Assembly (NCBI RefSeq): GCF_007489275.1
Contig: NZ_VLNR01000015.1
Span: 1 to 64,000, forward strand
From: Aquimarina algiphila
Lineage (GTDB): Bacteria > Bacteroidota > Bacteroidia > Flavobacteriales > Flavobacteriaceae
Reading direction: 5' to 3'
Length of the DNA: 64,000 nucleotides
Shown: piece by piece, positions 26,001 to 34,804 of the stretch
How the letters are laid out: each line of letters opens with the position of its first letter
Numbering within the stretch: the first letter of the stretch is position 1
The notes under the pieces: generated by a model
The model's input: only the letters and a program-made list of their open reading frames with translations
The model's database searches: none
What the model was told of the DNA's origin: nothing
Made by a program: the position numbers and the translations under genes

Positions 26001-26733
26001 TATGTTTACCAAAATTGTATTTCCCACCATGAGGGCCATTAGTATACATTGGATGATGCATTGCAATAAGAATTGTCTTCTTACTATGTTTCTTCAACTC
26101 TCCTTCTACCTCAAGAAAGAATTTTTCTCGTGTCTTAATTTCACACTCATCATTTATGGTTGGGTTTTTATCCCAATTTGCAAGATACCATTGTGTATCC
26201 AAAATTAACAAATGGACTTTGTCATTTATTTCTACACTTTCCAGAGGGCAACCTTTAGGAGGTAAGAATGCATTATCATTTCTCATTTTCTCTATTACAT
26301 ATTCCTCTTGTCGGTGTAAACCTTCTACTCCATTATTGTACCAATCATGATTTCCAGGAATAAAAGCCACCTTACCTTTAAAGTTTTCTATGCTTTCAAT
26401 TTGAGCGTCTATTCTACGTTCTGATAAAGCTCTTTCTGGTGATTCTTTCTTAGGCATTCCCTTTTGATAGATATTATCACCTAAAAAGAGTACATAATCA
26501 TCGCTAGACTTGACCGTATCCAGAACTTTTTTTAAAATTGCTAATCCATCTGAAGTTTTTTTCATGGTGGCATAACCTGCATCTCCAATCAAATAAAATC
26601 TTTTTTCGACTGTATCCCCCTGACTGGGTAATGTTTGAGTGAAGTTTTCGACTTTATACTGAGGAGAGTATGTTGCACATGAACTAAGTAATAGAGCAAC
26701 ACAGATTATTAGAATCTTATTATATTTATTCAT
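23020..26733 (-). CDS. Metallophosphoesterase lipoprotein with kinase-like middle and outer-membrane barrel
   Basis: 1237 residues. Residues 1-19 are a lipoprotein signal (LLLSSC, Cys19). Residues 45-310 are a calcineurin-type metallophosphoesterase with all metal motifs: GDAG (Asp51), GDN (86-87), GNHD (127-130), MHH (225-227), GHEH (302-305). Residues about 435-650 resemble a HipA/FAM20-type kinase fold: a strand with Lys472, GDWDRHSDQW (609-618) and PIPSDRDQVF (633-642). A repeat-poor beta segment follows (about 790-880), then a C-terminal BamA/TamA-like barrel of about 350 residues ending in GFGLSF. Phosphatase plus barrel is a known Bacteroidota architecture; the kinase reading is mine. 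Divergent from the HD gene. Confidence 0.85.
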   Translation of the reverse strand: MNKYNKILIICVALLLSSCATYSPQYKVENFTQTLPSQGDTVEKRFYLIGDAGYATMKKTSDGLAILKKVLDTVKSSDDYVLFLGDNIYQKGMPKKESPERALSERRIDAQIESIENFKGKVAFIPGNHDWYNNGVEGLHRQEEYVIEKMRNDNAFLPPKGCPLESVEINDKVHLLILDTQWYLANWDKNPTINDECEIKTREKFFLEVEGELKKHSKKTILIAMHHPMYTNGPHGGKYNFGKHIFPSKKKIPLPILGSLATLIRSQGGVTAQDVSNVHYSKLMRRLSTMTRAMDRVVFVSGHEHSLQYIDSDGDKQIISGSGSKVSAAALGKDGLFSYPGQGFAVLDVYKNGASNVRFYANENGEPKLVYQTEVHPKEKEYSFNDIPNSFETEVSASIYKKEEVKKSKFYKSMWGDHYRNIYGTDIKVPVATLDTLMGGFTIDRQGGGQVTRSLRLVDKEGKRYSLRAMRKSVTQFLQKGAFKYTYLDDGFDNTLTEDVLSDFYTSSYPYAFLTVGTLADAIGVYHANPKLYYIPKHPALGKYNEKFGDEIYFLEERPGKEYKDEVSFGKPDDIESTDDLLSKLRKDEKYKMDEEHYIRTRLFDMILGDWDRHSDQWRWAQFDKEKEKIFRPIPSDRDQVFSNYDGLLLDIIKFVVPLARKFQVYDEKLKKVRWVNQSGLPLDRKLTQNSGEKIWIEQARYIKENLSDNDIEKAFKNLPEELQDETIKRIQKDLKSRRDNIEDIAKRYYKYLSRHAILTGTDKDDFIEIIRGDYKTTIKISRIKGGKIKKLYSQRVFNSKETKEIWIYGLDDDDQFVVRGKGKKPIRIRIIGGQNNDVYTIENGRKVKVYDHHSKPNTVEKKGGAKFIWSDIYKYNLYDYNKYIEKTNVVTPFIGFNPDDGLNVSLTDVFTIKGFKNNPYHSKHTFKAAYYFQTQGGYDISYLGEYMNALGNWNILLSGLITSENYAQNFFGLGNSSVNNDDELGLDYNRVKIGTWALGFGFSKKGNYGSTFSIKANYEGIEVQDTGGRFITSGLGFVSEDPDFFERKLFGNIDLHYKFESYDNAVNPSRGMLFKLQTGARMNIEDTDRTYGYVYPKLGFYNAITRNRKLVLKTDVMAQVIIGDSFEFYQGAVLGGINGLRGYREERFTGESALAFSNDLRYSFNKFKTGILPLQLGIFGGYDVGRVWLDGENSDQWHDSYGGGMWINAIDTIGGQLGLFGSDDGLRFTFGFGLSF

Positions 26734-26789
26734 TGTTTGAAGTACAATCTCTTTTTTTTAATTATTTTGGTTACCGAAAAAATGTACAT

Positions 26790-27971
26790 ATGTCTTCTTT
26801 ATTAGAAAAAACAGATAATTTTGTTTCAGAGCTCTTTGAAAATGAGCTTCCAAACTCCTGTATTTACCATAATTACGATCACACCAAAAGAGTATTTAAA
26901 AGTACAAAAGAAATTATTGATAACACAAATTTATCTGATGAAGATAAAGAAGTTTTATTATTAACTGCTTTATTACATGATACTGGGTATTCTAAGAGTT
27001 CTGACAACCATGAAGAGCACAGTGTTGAAATTGCAAAAGATTTTTTATATCAGCAAAATGTCTCTCAAGAGATCATTGACAAAGTTTCTAAACAAATTAT
27101 GGCTACCAAAATGGAACATCAACCTACTGATCTAATGGAAGAGATCATTAGAGATGCTGATGCCTCCCACTTTGCCAAAGATTATTATGGTGAAACAAGT
27201 GAGTTATTGAGACGAGAGTTTAAACTAAATTCTGTTAAAGATTTAACCACTTCAGAATGGCTTAAAGCTAATATTGATTTATTTCAGAATAAACATCACT
27301 ATTATACAGATTATGCCATTTCAAAATGGAAACCAAAAAAAGAAGAGAATCTTCATAAGATGATTGAAGAGCAGGCAAGAATAAAAAAGGAGAAAAAGAA
27401 AGAAAAAGAAAAATTAAAAAACATATTAAAGGAAGAAAGTCCAGAAAAAGGTATACAGACTCTTTTTAGGGTTACTTTAAGAAATCATTTAAAGCTAAGT
27501 GATATTGCTGATACCAAAGCCAATATTTTACTTTCTGTAAATGCTATTATTATGTCTCTGGCTCTGTCAAATCTCATTCCAAAACTTGACAACCCATCAA
27601 ACCAATATCTTATTTATCCGACTTTAGTTTTTCTTATATTCACTATTGCCTCTATAGTTTTATCTGTATTAGCTACCAGACCCAATGTTACCAGCGGTGA
27701 ATTTACCCGCAAAGAAATAAAAGAAAAGAAAGTCAATCTATTATTCTTTGGAAATTTTCATAAAATGCCATTGAATGAATATAAATGGGCTATGACAGAA
27801 TTAATGGGAGATAAAGATTATATCTATGATACCATGATAAAAGATCTTTATTTTCTAGGAAAAGTATTACACAAAAAATATAAAATACTACGAATAACAT
27901 ATACCGTATTCATGATAGGAATAGTGACTTCAGTAATTTCTTTTGTCCTGGCATTTAACACTTTACAATAA
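26790..27971 (+). CDS. HD-domain protein with Pycsar-effector-like membrane domain
   Basis: From ATG 26790, 393 residues; the in-frame start at 26733 lies at the divergent gene start and is less likely. Residues about 20-150 are an HD phosphohydrolase with YHNYDH (His27, His31), LLHDTGY (His63, Asp64), HEEHS and RDAD (Asp122), all expected metal ligands. A lysine/glutamate-rich linker (about 185-215) leads to a domain with TLRNHLKLSDIADTKANILL and membrane helices near 255-310 and at the C-terminus, the DUF5706 pattern now called Pycsar system effector family. No cyclase gene is adjacent, so calling this a defence system is not supported. It probably hydrolyses a nucleotide or signal at the inner membrane. 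Confidence 0.85.
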   Translation: MSSLLEKTDNFVSELFENELPNSCIYHNYDHTKRVFKSTKEIIDNTNLSDEDKEVLLLTALLHDTGYSKSSDNHEEHSVEIAKDFLYQQNVSQEIIDKVSKQIMATKMEHQPTDLMEEIIRDADASHFAKDYYGETSELLRREFKLNSVKDLTTSEWLKANIDLFQNKHHYYTDYAISKWKPKKEENLHKMIEEQARIKKEKKKEKEKLKNILKEESPEKGIQTLFRVTLRNHLKLSDIADTKANILLSVNAIIMSLALSNLIPKLDNPSNQYLIYPTLVFLIFTIASIVLSVLATRPNVTSGEFTRKEIKEKKVNLLFFGNFHKMPLNEYKWAMTELMGDKDYIYDTMIKDLYFLGKVLHKKYKILRITYTVFMIGIVTSVISFVLAFNTLQ

Positions 27972-27980
27972 GTACAAAAA

Positions 27981-28003
27981 AAAGAGCTTTAATTAAGCTC
28001 TTT
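27981..28003. terminator. Bidirectional terminator
   Basis: AAAGAGCTT / AAGCTCTTT stem around TAATT, with an A-run before it. It overlaps the stop codon of the minus-strand GAF gene and serves the HD gene on the plus strand. Confidence 0.65.
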
Positions 28004-30352
28004 CATTAAATCTTCATACGTATAATATTCTTTGTCTTTTTCATTTTTATGATAAAGAATATTGACTCTAAGTGCTTTTAAACCAGTAACCCCCTGAAGA
28101 TCATCTAATTCAACAATCTCTATTTCTTCTTCAAGATAGTTCTTAGATTGCAAAAAGTTAATATACTTAATATACTCACGTTCATCAGAACGTTGAGAAT
28201 ATATAATTACGAGTTTACCCTTCTCTGTAACACGTTGATCAGTACCTTTTATTTTTGACTTATCAACACGTTTCTTAACTACCTCATATCTTGCATTATA
28301 TGTCCCATCTACATCAAATCGTTTTTCATCCATTCTAAATCTCACGGATAATGAAGTGTTAAAAACAAGAACCATTGAAGCAACATCCAATGCAACAGGT
28401 AAATCTTTTTGCATTTGATAATAAGCATTTTCCATCTCACACATAATCTGCAATTGCCATAACCTTAGATTATAGAGATACACCTTATTAAAACTATCCT
28501 GTTTGGTTATTGATTCTCCAATGTACATGTTATGTTCAACCCCATCAGACTTGAAACGTTCGAAATAATGAGGGTACATTCCCTGAGCTTCATCTTGTTT
28601 TTGATCTAATAAAGCCGCCATTTTTTTATTGATAAGCATTACTGACTCATCATATGCCTTTCGATGCCTATAAACCGTCTTAATACTAACATCAAGGATT
28701 TCTTCATATTCATCTATAAGAGTATCGAGTTCGACATTCTTCTTTTTAAGATGCTTAAACAACGGAGTAATCTCTTTCTTAATAAAATTAAGAATATTTT
28801 GTTCGCTATCTACTTGTAATTGCTCTGTTATTGCCGTTACATAACGATTTGTTCTGTATGCTAGTTGCTCATATATTGGTAATGGATCTGATTCAATTAT
28901 TTTATTAATGATTTTAGCTATACCCTTTAGCTGTAACACCAAATCTTTTTGTATTGCTTCATTACGAGCATCTGAAGAGCCTTTTATATCTATTTGTCCA
29001 TATAATGGATATACATTTTCAAAAACTACTTCTCTGAACGAAACTGGATTTTCATCCACCATAGCTCTCATAAATCGTTTCGCTTCTCTCTTAAATTTCC
29101 AATGCACACTTGGATGTATCGATGTACATTCCTGCTGAATGATTAGCTCTAGCTCATTCTCTGATTTTGCTTTTGAACGTAAAACAGAATCTACAAGATA
29201 TGGCATAACATCCTGCAATTTGTTTGCATTAATACTATTGAGCTCGTGGACATTTGGAGAAACAATCTCTAAAATTCCCAATAAATTACCATCACTTTTA
29301 ATTGGAGCAAGAATTGCGCTATTAATACCTTGTGCCACCAGATTTTTATACATTATTTCATCTGGAGTTGATTTCTGATATCTTTTTACATCAGAAATTG
29401 CAAAGTATGTAGATTCTTCAAAAAGATAATGATACGTTCCTTTACACAAAGCCGTTTCACAACAATCTGTATATCTATCATACAAAATGTAACTATCTAT
29501 ATTTTTAAAAGGCACACGTTCTAGTACCTGGTCTTCTGGATTATAGTTCGAAAAACCAACTTTGATCTCTCGAAGATTAAATATCGCTCTAAAAATATCC
29601 TGAAAACTACCTACAAAATCTCCTTGAGTTTTATCATACTTTATTAAGCTAGTTTTAAAATCGGATAAAGAAACATCTGTAGTAACATCAAACATGTTTG
29701 CAATGATAATCCCCTTAAAAATCCAACTATGAGGAGGGAATTTTTCTTTCCAAATATCTATGTTATCAAAATTATCTAACAATTCGGCTACATCTGCATC
29801 TGTAATTTCTTTTGCTTTATCAGTTTTAATGATATCGATAAAATCACCATTATACATAATTCTATAATTCCTCATTACACCGAAAGCATCAGGAATATCA
29901 TAAAAGAAAGGTCTTCTGAAATCTATATTATAGTTATAATAGTGTCCCAGAATAATACTACATCCCATAATATAATAGTGATCCTCATTCAAATTCTTGA
30001 TTTGAGGTTCAAAATTCTCTCCTGTAGCTTTTACAATATTTTGATAGCGTGAAGTAGACTTTAATACTTTATTATGAAATGGAATTGTAGCAATTTTAAT
30101 TTCATTTTGCTGTAATATATCAGGAAAAGAATCTTCTAGAACCAAATGAATAGGTTCTAATAACTCATATACTCGTTTTTCTTCTTTGATCCCATTATCT
30201 AATTCAGGATACTGCTCTGCTATCTTTAAAATACGCGCAGCTCTATCCTTGATAATTTCATTATCACTTTTCAGTAATTCTTTATATTGTTCAAAAAATT
30301 TCGAAAAGCTAATCCAAATATCTAATGGAAAATCATGCTCTAACCCCGTCAT
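27989..30352 (-). CDS. Large GAF domain-containing protein
   Basis: 787 residues, no signal peptide or membrane helices. A GAF-like domain is visible around 325-390 (YFAISDVKRYQ, NLVAQGINSAILAPIKSDGNLLGILEIVSPN), preceded by a conserved N-terminal half with a CCETALCKGTYHYLF segment and followed by long alpha-helical stretches rich in Glu/Lys. Homologous large GAF proteins are widespread in Flavobacteriia and uncharacterised. I see no kinase, cyclase or EAL/GGDEF domain. A cytoplasmic sensing role is inferred from the GAF fold. A promoter-like site lies just upstream at 30376-30383. Confidence 0.75.
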   Translation of the reverse strand: MTGLEHDFPLDIWISFSKFFEQYKELLKSDNEIIKDRAARILKIAEQYPELDNGIKEEKRVYELLEPIHLVLEDSFPDILQQNEIKIATIPFHNKVLKSTSRYQNIVKATGENFEPQIKNLNEDHYYIMGCSIILGHYYNYNIDFRRPFFYDIPDAFGVMRNYRIMYNGDFIDIIKTDKAKEITDADVAELLDNFDNIDIWKEKFPPHSWIFKGIIIANMFDVTTDVSLSDFKTSLIKYDKTQGDFVGSFQDIFRAIFNLREIKVGFSNYNPEDQVLERVPFKNIDSYILYDRYTDCCETALCKGTYHYLFEESTYFAISDVKRYQKSTPDEIMYKNLVAQGINSAILAPIKSDGNLLGILEIVSPNVHELNSINANKLQDVMPYLVDSVLRSKAKSENELELIIQQECTSIHPSVHWKFKREAKRFMRAMVDENPVSFREVVFENVYPLYGQIDIKGSSDARNEAIQKDLVLQLKGIAKIINKIIESDPLPIYEQLAYRTNRYVTAITEQLQVDSEQNILNFIKKEITPLFKHLKKKNVELDTLIDEYEEILDVSIKTVYRHRKAYDESVMLINKKMAALLDQKQDEAQGMYPHYFERFKSDGVEHNMYIGESITKQDSFNKVYLYNLRLWQLQIMCEMENAYYQMQKDLPVALDVASMVLVFNTSLSVRFRMDEKRFDVDGTYNARYEVVKKRVDKSKIKGTDQRVTEKGKLVIIYSQRSDEREYIKYINFLQSKNYLEEEIEIVELDDLQGVTGLKALRVNILYHKNEKDKEYYTYEDLMKELN

Positions 30353-30828
30353 GTTTGCTCTTTTATTCTAGGATACAAAGGTAATACAAACCAAATTGTA
30401 TCACTAGTTATTAACAATTAATTAAACTATATTTTTTTAACTTAAAAAAAACTTCTATTTAACATTTAAGACGATTGAATTATTAAAATTTGGACATTGA
30501 TTTAATCCTTATATCCAAAATATTAACAAACATTATACCATAATAGACGAACTACTATAGTATTTTGTTACACAAAATATAAGATTTTTATCCGAGTTTT
30601 GCACATTATTGGTAAAAGTATCTTAACAATTCTTCTATATGCAACGTTAATTTTTGGAGTATGTAATGAGGATTCTTTATTTTTACAACCAATAAATCTA
30701 ATTGCCATGAAATGAGTATATCAATAATTAATTACTATTTTTAATAATGAAATTGATTAATTCTTAATATACTGATTCCCAAATATGCCAATTTTTTTGT
30801 CATATCAAAAAAATAAAAAAACGAAAAA
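30353..30828. other. 476-bp divergent intergenic region
   Basis: AT-rich, without an ORF. It holds the -7 element of the GAF gene (30376-30383) and a short inverted repeat, ATTTTGT-TAC-ACAAAAT, near 30560. The TlpA gene is preceded by a purine-rich A-run and must be driven from here, but I find no perfect TAnnTTTG site for it. Confidence 0.4.
30376..30383 (-). promoter_or_regulatory. -7 element for the GAF protein gene
   Basis: TACCTTTG on the minus strand, a perfect TAnnTTTG match, 23 bp before the ATG at 30352. Confidence 0.5.
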
Positions 30829-31965
30829 ATGAAAAGAATTGCACTTCTGGTTACAACACTTTTACTTGTAGCTTGTCAAAAAGATCAAAAAGGATATTCT
30901 ATTACTGCTGACACCGAAGGTTTTGAAGAAGGAACCATGGTATATGTAAATGCTGTGAGTCAATCTAGAAGGCCAATAATTATAGATTCTACAACTATAC
31001 AAAATCAAAAGTTTCAGATTAAATTACCTGCCCCAGAAAGTAATGATTTTAATTATTTAACATTTAAAGATCTAAGAGGAAATGTTCTCTTTTTGGCAGA
31101 AAACAACCCTATAGAAATGACTATCTATAAAGATAGTATGAGATCTTCTATCGTTAAAGGAGGAACAGAAAACGAACTCTTCTTTTCATATGCCAAGACT
31201 GTTAAAAAATATGGGGAAGAAAAATTAAAACTTAGTAATGAATATCAAATTGCTACTAAACTAGGAGAAACAAATAAAGCTATAAAAATAGCTGCAAAAA
31301 GGGAGGAATTAGTCGAAGCAGAAAAACAATTTAGAAAAGATCTAGCGAATAATAATTCGAGTTCTCTTGTATCAATAATGGCTTTAACTGACCTTTTAAA
31401 CCTTAAAATTGTTTCTGCAAAAGAAGCTAAAGAACAATTTAACTCTATTGCTGACACCTTAAAAACTAGTCGATTAGGCAAAAACCTTAATCAACTTATT
31501 GCTAATGCAATGGCTGTATCCATGCAAAAAAGAATAGATATTGGCAGTACTGCCGAGGATTTTTCTGCTCCTACTCCAGAAGGTAAAATGTTATCCTTAA
31601 AACAGTCAATGGGTAAAATCACAATTATTGATTTTTGGGCTTCATGGTGTAAACCATGCAGAATGGAAAATCCTAACGTAGTAAATGTGTATAAAAAATA
31701 TCACGATAAAGGACTTAATATAATTAGCGTTTCGTTAGATAAAAAACAAGAAGCATGGACCAAGGCTATTTCTGATGATAATTTAGATTGGAATCATGTT
31801 TCTAATCTACAATTCTGGCAAGAACCTATTGCACAGGCTTATGGAGTACGATCTATCCCAGCTACTTTTATTCTTGACGAAAAAGGAAATGTAATTGCTA
31901 AGAATTTAAGAGGACCTGCATTAGAGGAAAAAATTTCAGAATTACTTGCTCAGCAATCTCTATAA
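30829..31965 (+). CDS. TlpA-family thiol-disulfide oxidoreductase lipoprotein
   Basis: 378 residues. A lipoprotein signal ends in LLVAC (Cys16). The N-terminal part (about 20-130) has the DUF4369-like beta domain (GYSITADTEGFEEGTMVYVNAV, RRPIIIDSTTI), then an alpha-helical linker. The C-terminal thioredoxin fold (about 240-378) carries the redox motif WASWCKPCRMENP and the cis-Pro region RSIPATFILDEKGNVIAKNL. Members act in the periplasm in cytochrome maturation or thiol reduction and are numerous in Bacteroidota; the specific client is unknown. It ends at a bidirectional terminator shared with the rhomboid gene. Confidence 0.92.
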   Translation: MKRIALLVTTLLLVACQKDQKGYSITADTEGFEEGTMVYVNAVSQSRRPIIIDSTTIQNQKFQIKLPAPESNDFNYLTFKDLRGNVLFLAENNPIEMTIYKDSMRSSIVKGGTENELFFSYAKTVKKYGEEKLKLSNEYQIATKLGETNKAIKIAAKREELVEAEKQFRKDLANNNSSSLVSIMALTDLLNLKIVSAKEAKEQFNSIADTLKTSRLGKNLNQLIANAMAVSMQKRIDIGSTAEDFSAPTPEGKMLSLKQSMGKITIIDFWASWCKPCRMENPNVVNVYKKYHDKGLNIISVSLDKKQEAWTKAISDDNLDWNHVSNLQFWQEPIAQAYGVRSIPATFILDEKGNVIAKNLRGPALEEKISELLAQQSL

Positions 31966-31986
31966 AATATATAAACATAATATCAT

Positions 31987-32025
31987 AAAAAAGGCAACCA
32001 ATCTATCATAGAGTTGCCTTTTTTT
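31987..32025. terminator. Bidirectional terminator
   Basis: AAAAAAGGCAAC pairs with GTTGCCTTTTTT around a 14-base loop. It lies between the convergent TlpA and rhomboid genes. Confidence 0.85.
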
Positions 32026-32029
32026 AATG

Positions 32030-32680
32030 TTATAATTTCCCCATTCTTTGTAAAACAAAAAGAATGATAATTGGTATTGCTAGTAAACCAATCATGAACA
32101 GGTTTTCTTGAAACAACCACGGAGCCAATATCAAAGTAATAATATATCCTCCTACTGCACCTCCAAAATGAGCATCATGTCCTATATTTCCGACTTTATT
32201 TTTCATCCCGAAAATAGAATATAATAAATATCCAATTCCAAATATATAAGCAGGAATAGGAATAGGAATAAACATCAAATACAAACTCATGTCTGGTCTG
32301 AATAAAATCCCTGCATATATTATACCAGATACAGCTCCACTTGCACCGACAGCGCTATAGTAGTATTCGTCTTTATGAAAAAATAATGAAAATAAATTTC
32401 CAACTAACAAGCTTCCAAAATAAACGATTAAAAACTTAATATTACCTAAAAACCCAATTACCGTTGGAGCAAAAAAGTAAAGTGTAAACATATTAAAAAA
32501 CAAATGCATCATATCGACATGTAAAAATCCAGATGTTAGCATTCGTATCTGCTCTCCTCTATGTATTCCGCCAATATTGAATTTATACTTTTCAAAAAAA
32601 GAAAAATCATTAAATCCCTTTAATGACATCAGTATATTAGCTCCAATAATTATGATAACAATAAGATCAAGTTTCTCCAT
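32030..32680 (-). CDS. Rhomboid family intramembrane serine protease
   Basis: 216 residues, six predicted membrane helices. Hallmarks: the L1 region with MLTSGFLHVDMMHLFFNMFTLYFFAP (helix 2 HxxxN-like positions), the catalytic serine in GASGAVSGIIYAG, and the catalytic His in NIGHDAHFGGAVGGYII of helix 6. Rhomboids cleave membrane-protein segments inside the lipid bilayer; the substrate is unknown. Length is normal for the short bacterial type without a cytosolic domain. It is divergent from the acyltransferase genes. Confidence 0.93.
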   Translation of the reverse strand: MEKLDLIVIIIIGANILMSLKGFNDFSFFEKYKFNIGGIHRGEQIRMLTSGFLHVDMMHLFFNMFTLYFFAPTVIGFLGNIKFLIVYFGSLLVGNLFSLFFHKDEYYYSAVGASGAVSGIIYAGILFRPDMSLYLMFIPIPIPAYIFGIGYLLYSIFGMKNKVGNIGHDAHFGGAVGGYIITLILAPWLFQENLFMIGLLAIPIIILFVLQRMGKL

Positions 32681-32787
32681 TAACTAAAATTTTTGTTCAA
32701 AGATACATATATTTTCACCTCAAGAAATCTAAAACAATTGTACTTTCTAATTAGCAAAAGTTTATGAAAAAAAAAGAAGGATGTTTT

Positions 32788-32795
32788 TATATTTG
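32788..32795 (+). promoter_or_regulatory. -7 element for the first acyltransferase gene
   Basis: TATATTTG, perfect TAnnTTTG, 22 bp before ATG 32818. No clear -33 TTG. Confidence 0.45.
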
Positions 32796-32817
32796 TACCC
32801 TTTAATTTAGGGGTTTA

Positions 32818-33717
32818 ATGCAATTGTTAGTTTATCGTTTGGTCTATCCAATCCTATGGGTAATCTCAAAGTTACCTTGGCGTCTATTATATATCCTATC
32901 TACCGGAATATATGTACTCATGTATCATATTGTTGGATATAGAAGAAAAGTAGTTTCTACAAATTTAGCTCTCGCTTTTCCTGAAAAATCGGACAAAGAA
33001 ATTAAACGGGTATGTAAAAAATTTTATAAACATATGTGCGATATGTTTATGGAAATGATAAAAAGCTTATCTATATCCAAAGAAGAAATGACTAAACGTT
33101 TTACGATAATTGATCAACATACATTCAAAGAATTACAAGCCAAAAACAAAAGTATTATTGTACTTATGGGGCATTATGCCAGTTATGAATGGGCCATTGC
33201 TGCCCAATTTGTAATGGATTTTCCCATTGTTGGAGTATATAAAAAGATTAAAAACAAGTATTTTGATCAGCTAGCACATCGTATTAGAGGAAAATTCAAT
33301 ACAAGACTAATAGATAACCACAATGTGATTAAAGAGATCACCAGAGATAAAGTACATGGAAGACTCTGCGCTTATGGACTATTATCAGATCAATCTCCAA
33401 AATTAAAAAATGCTTTGTATTGGACTGATTTTATGAATATTAAAGTTCCTGTAATTACCGGAGGAGAAGTTTTATCTAAAAGATTGGATATGCCTGTGAC
33501 TTATCTAAAAGTAGAAAAAATAAAACGTGGGTATTATCAAGCTAAATTCATAACCATTACAGATGATCCAAAGAATTGTGATGATCATTATATTACAAAA
33601 AAATATCTGCAATTATTAGAGCAACAAATAAGGGAGAAACCAGAATATTACCTCTGGACTCACAGACGATGGAAACATAGAAATGCAAAACTTCCTAAAG
33701 GTGCACAAGTAGACTAA
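32818..33717 (+). CDS. LpxL/HtrB-like acyltransferase, copy 1
   Basis: 299 residues of the lysophospholipid acyltransferase/lipid A acyltransferase fold. An N-terminal hydrophobic segment (about 5-40) anchors it to the inner membrane. The HX4E catalytic motif is MGHYASYEW (His119, Glu124), followed by GVYKKIKNKYFDQLAHRIRGKF and a YGLLSDQSPK motif. Family members transfer acyl chains to lipid A precursors or related amino/hydroxy-lipids. It is the first of three genes of identical length and colinear sequence, next to a lipopeptide-type cluster. The acceptor could be lipid A or a product of that cluster. Confidence 0.88.
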   Translation: MQLLVYRLVYPILWVISKLPWRLLYILSTGIYVLMYHIVGYRRKVVSTNLALAFPEKSDKEIKRVCKKFYKHMCDMFMEMIKSLSISKEEMTKRFTIIDQHTFKELQAKNKSIIVLMGHYASYEWAIAAQFVMDFPIVGVYKKIKNKYFDQLAHRIRGKFNTRLIDNHNVIKEITRDKVHGRLCAYGLLSDQSPKLKNALYWTDFMNIKVPVITGGEVLSKRLDMPVTYLKVEKIKRGYYQAKFITITDDPKNCDDHYITKKYLQLLEQQIREKPEYYLWTHRRWKHRNAKLPKGAQVD

Positions 33718-33845
33718 ATAACAAACAAACATAACCAGCTGACTAACAACACTTTTAGTTCTTCTTATTTTATTTAGTTTTTTTATTTTTAACAGATGAG
33801 TTTGGTAAAATACTTTTATTTTCGCAAACCAAACCCCATCTATCT

Positions 33846-34745
33846 ATGCAATTATTAATTTATAAGCTAGTCTATCCTGGTTTATGGCTAATTTCAAAAT
33901 TACCATGGAAATTGTTTTATGCTTTTTCTACTAGTATTTTTTTTATCATTTATTATATTATTGGATATAGGAAAAGAACCGTTACAGAAAACTTAATATT
34001 GGTTTTTCCTGAAAAGGCTGAAAAAGAAATCAAAAAGATTAGAAAAGAGTTCTATAAGCATATGTGTGATATGTTTTTAGAAATGATCAAATCTATTTCT
34101 ATTTCTAATCAAGAAATGATGGAACGCTTTAAAGTCACTAATCTGGAAAAGATACAGAACCTAGAAGCCAAAGGACAAAACATTATGGTTTTTATGGCTC
34201 ATTATGCCAGTTATGAATGGGCAAATGTAATAGATATACAAACAAATTTTCAAGCGGTTGGTATATACAAACCTATAGGGAATATGTATTTTGACAGATT
34301 AGTCCGTAGAATACGTGCTCGTTTTGGTTCTCGTGTTGTTACAAACAAAAATGCTATGAGAGAAATTACCGAGGACCAAACCAAAGATGGTTTATATATG
34401 TATGGATTAGCAGCAGATCAATCGCCCAAATTACATAAAGCCATGTATTGGACTAATTTTATGGGTATAAAAGTACCTACCTTCTTAGGCGCCGAAGTGT
34501 TATCAAAACGCTTAGGAATAAACACTTACTATTTACAAGTAGAAAAAATTAAAAGGGGGTATTATGAAGCTACATTTGTTTCAATAACTGAAGACCCTAA
34601 AAACTGTGAAGATTATTCTATTGTAAAAAAATACTTAAGACTTCTCGAAAAACAAATTACCAATAACCCTCAGTATTATTTGTGGTCCCATAAGAGATGG
34701 AAGCATAGAAATGCATTGGCTCCAGAGGGCGCAACAATAGATTAA
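33846..34745 (+). CDS. LpxL/HtrB-like acyltransferase, copy 2
   Basis: 299 residues, aligning without gaps to its two neighbours. HX4E is kept (MAHYASYEW, His119 and Glu124) but the preceding Gly of the other copies is Ala. The later motifs are GIYKPIGNMYFDRLVRRIRARF and YGLAADQSPK. The 128-bp gap upstream contains TATTTTCG (33817-33824), so this copy may have its own promoter. Copies 2 and 3 look closest to each other (ENLxLVFPEK, FYAFST). Function as for copy 1. Confidence 0.88.
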   Translation: MQLLIYKLVYPGLWLISKLPWKLFYAFSTSIFFIIYYIIGYRKRTVTENLILVFPEKAEKEIKKIRKEFYKHMCDMFLEMIKSISISNQEMMERFKVTNLEKIQNLEAKGQNIMVFMAHYASYEWANVIDIQTNFQAVGIYKPIGNMYFDRLVRRIRARFGSRVVTNKNAMREITEDQTKDGLYMYGLAADQSPKLHKAMYWTNFMGIKVPTFLGAEVLSKRLGINTYYLQVEKIKRGYYEATFVSITEDPKNCEDYSIVKKYLRLLEKQITNNPQYYLWSHKRWKHRNALAPEGATID

Positions 34746-34804
34746 ACACATCTGTAAACTATATCTAATAAATAAGCTTATATTGTAAGCTTTTAACCAT
34801 CCAT

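Noticed and set aside
26733..27971. Intact Pycsar anti-phage system
   Set aside because: Only the effector-like domain is present; no pyrimidine cyclase gene is found anywhere in the window.
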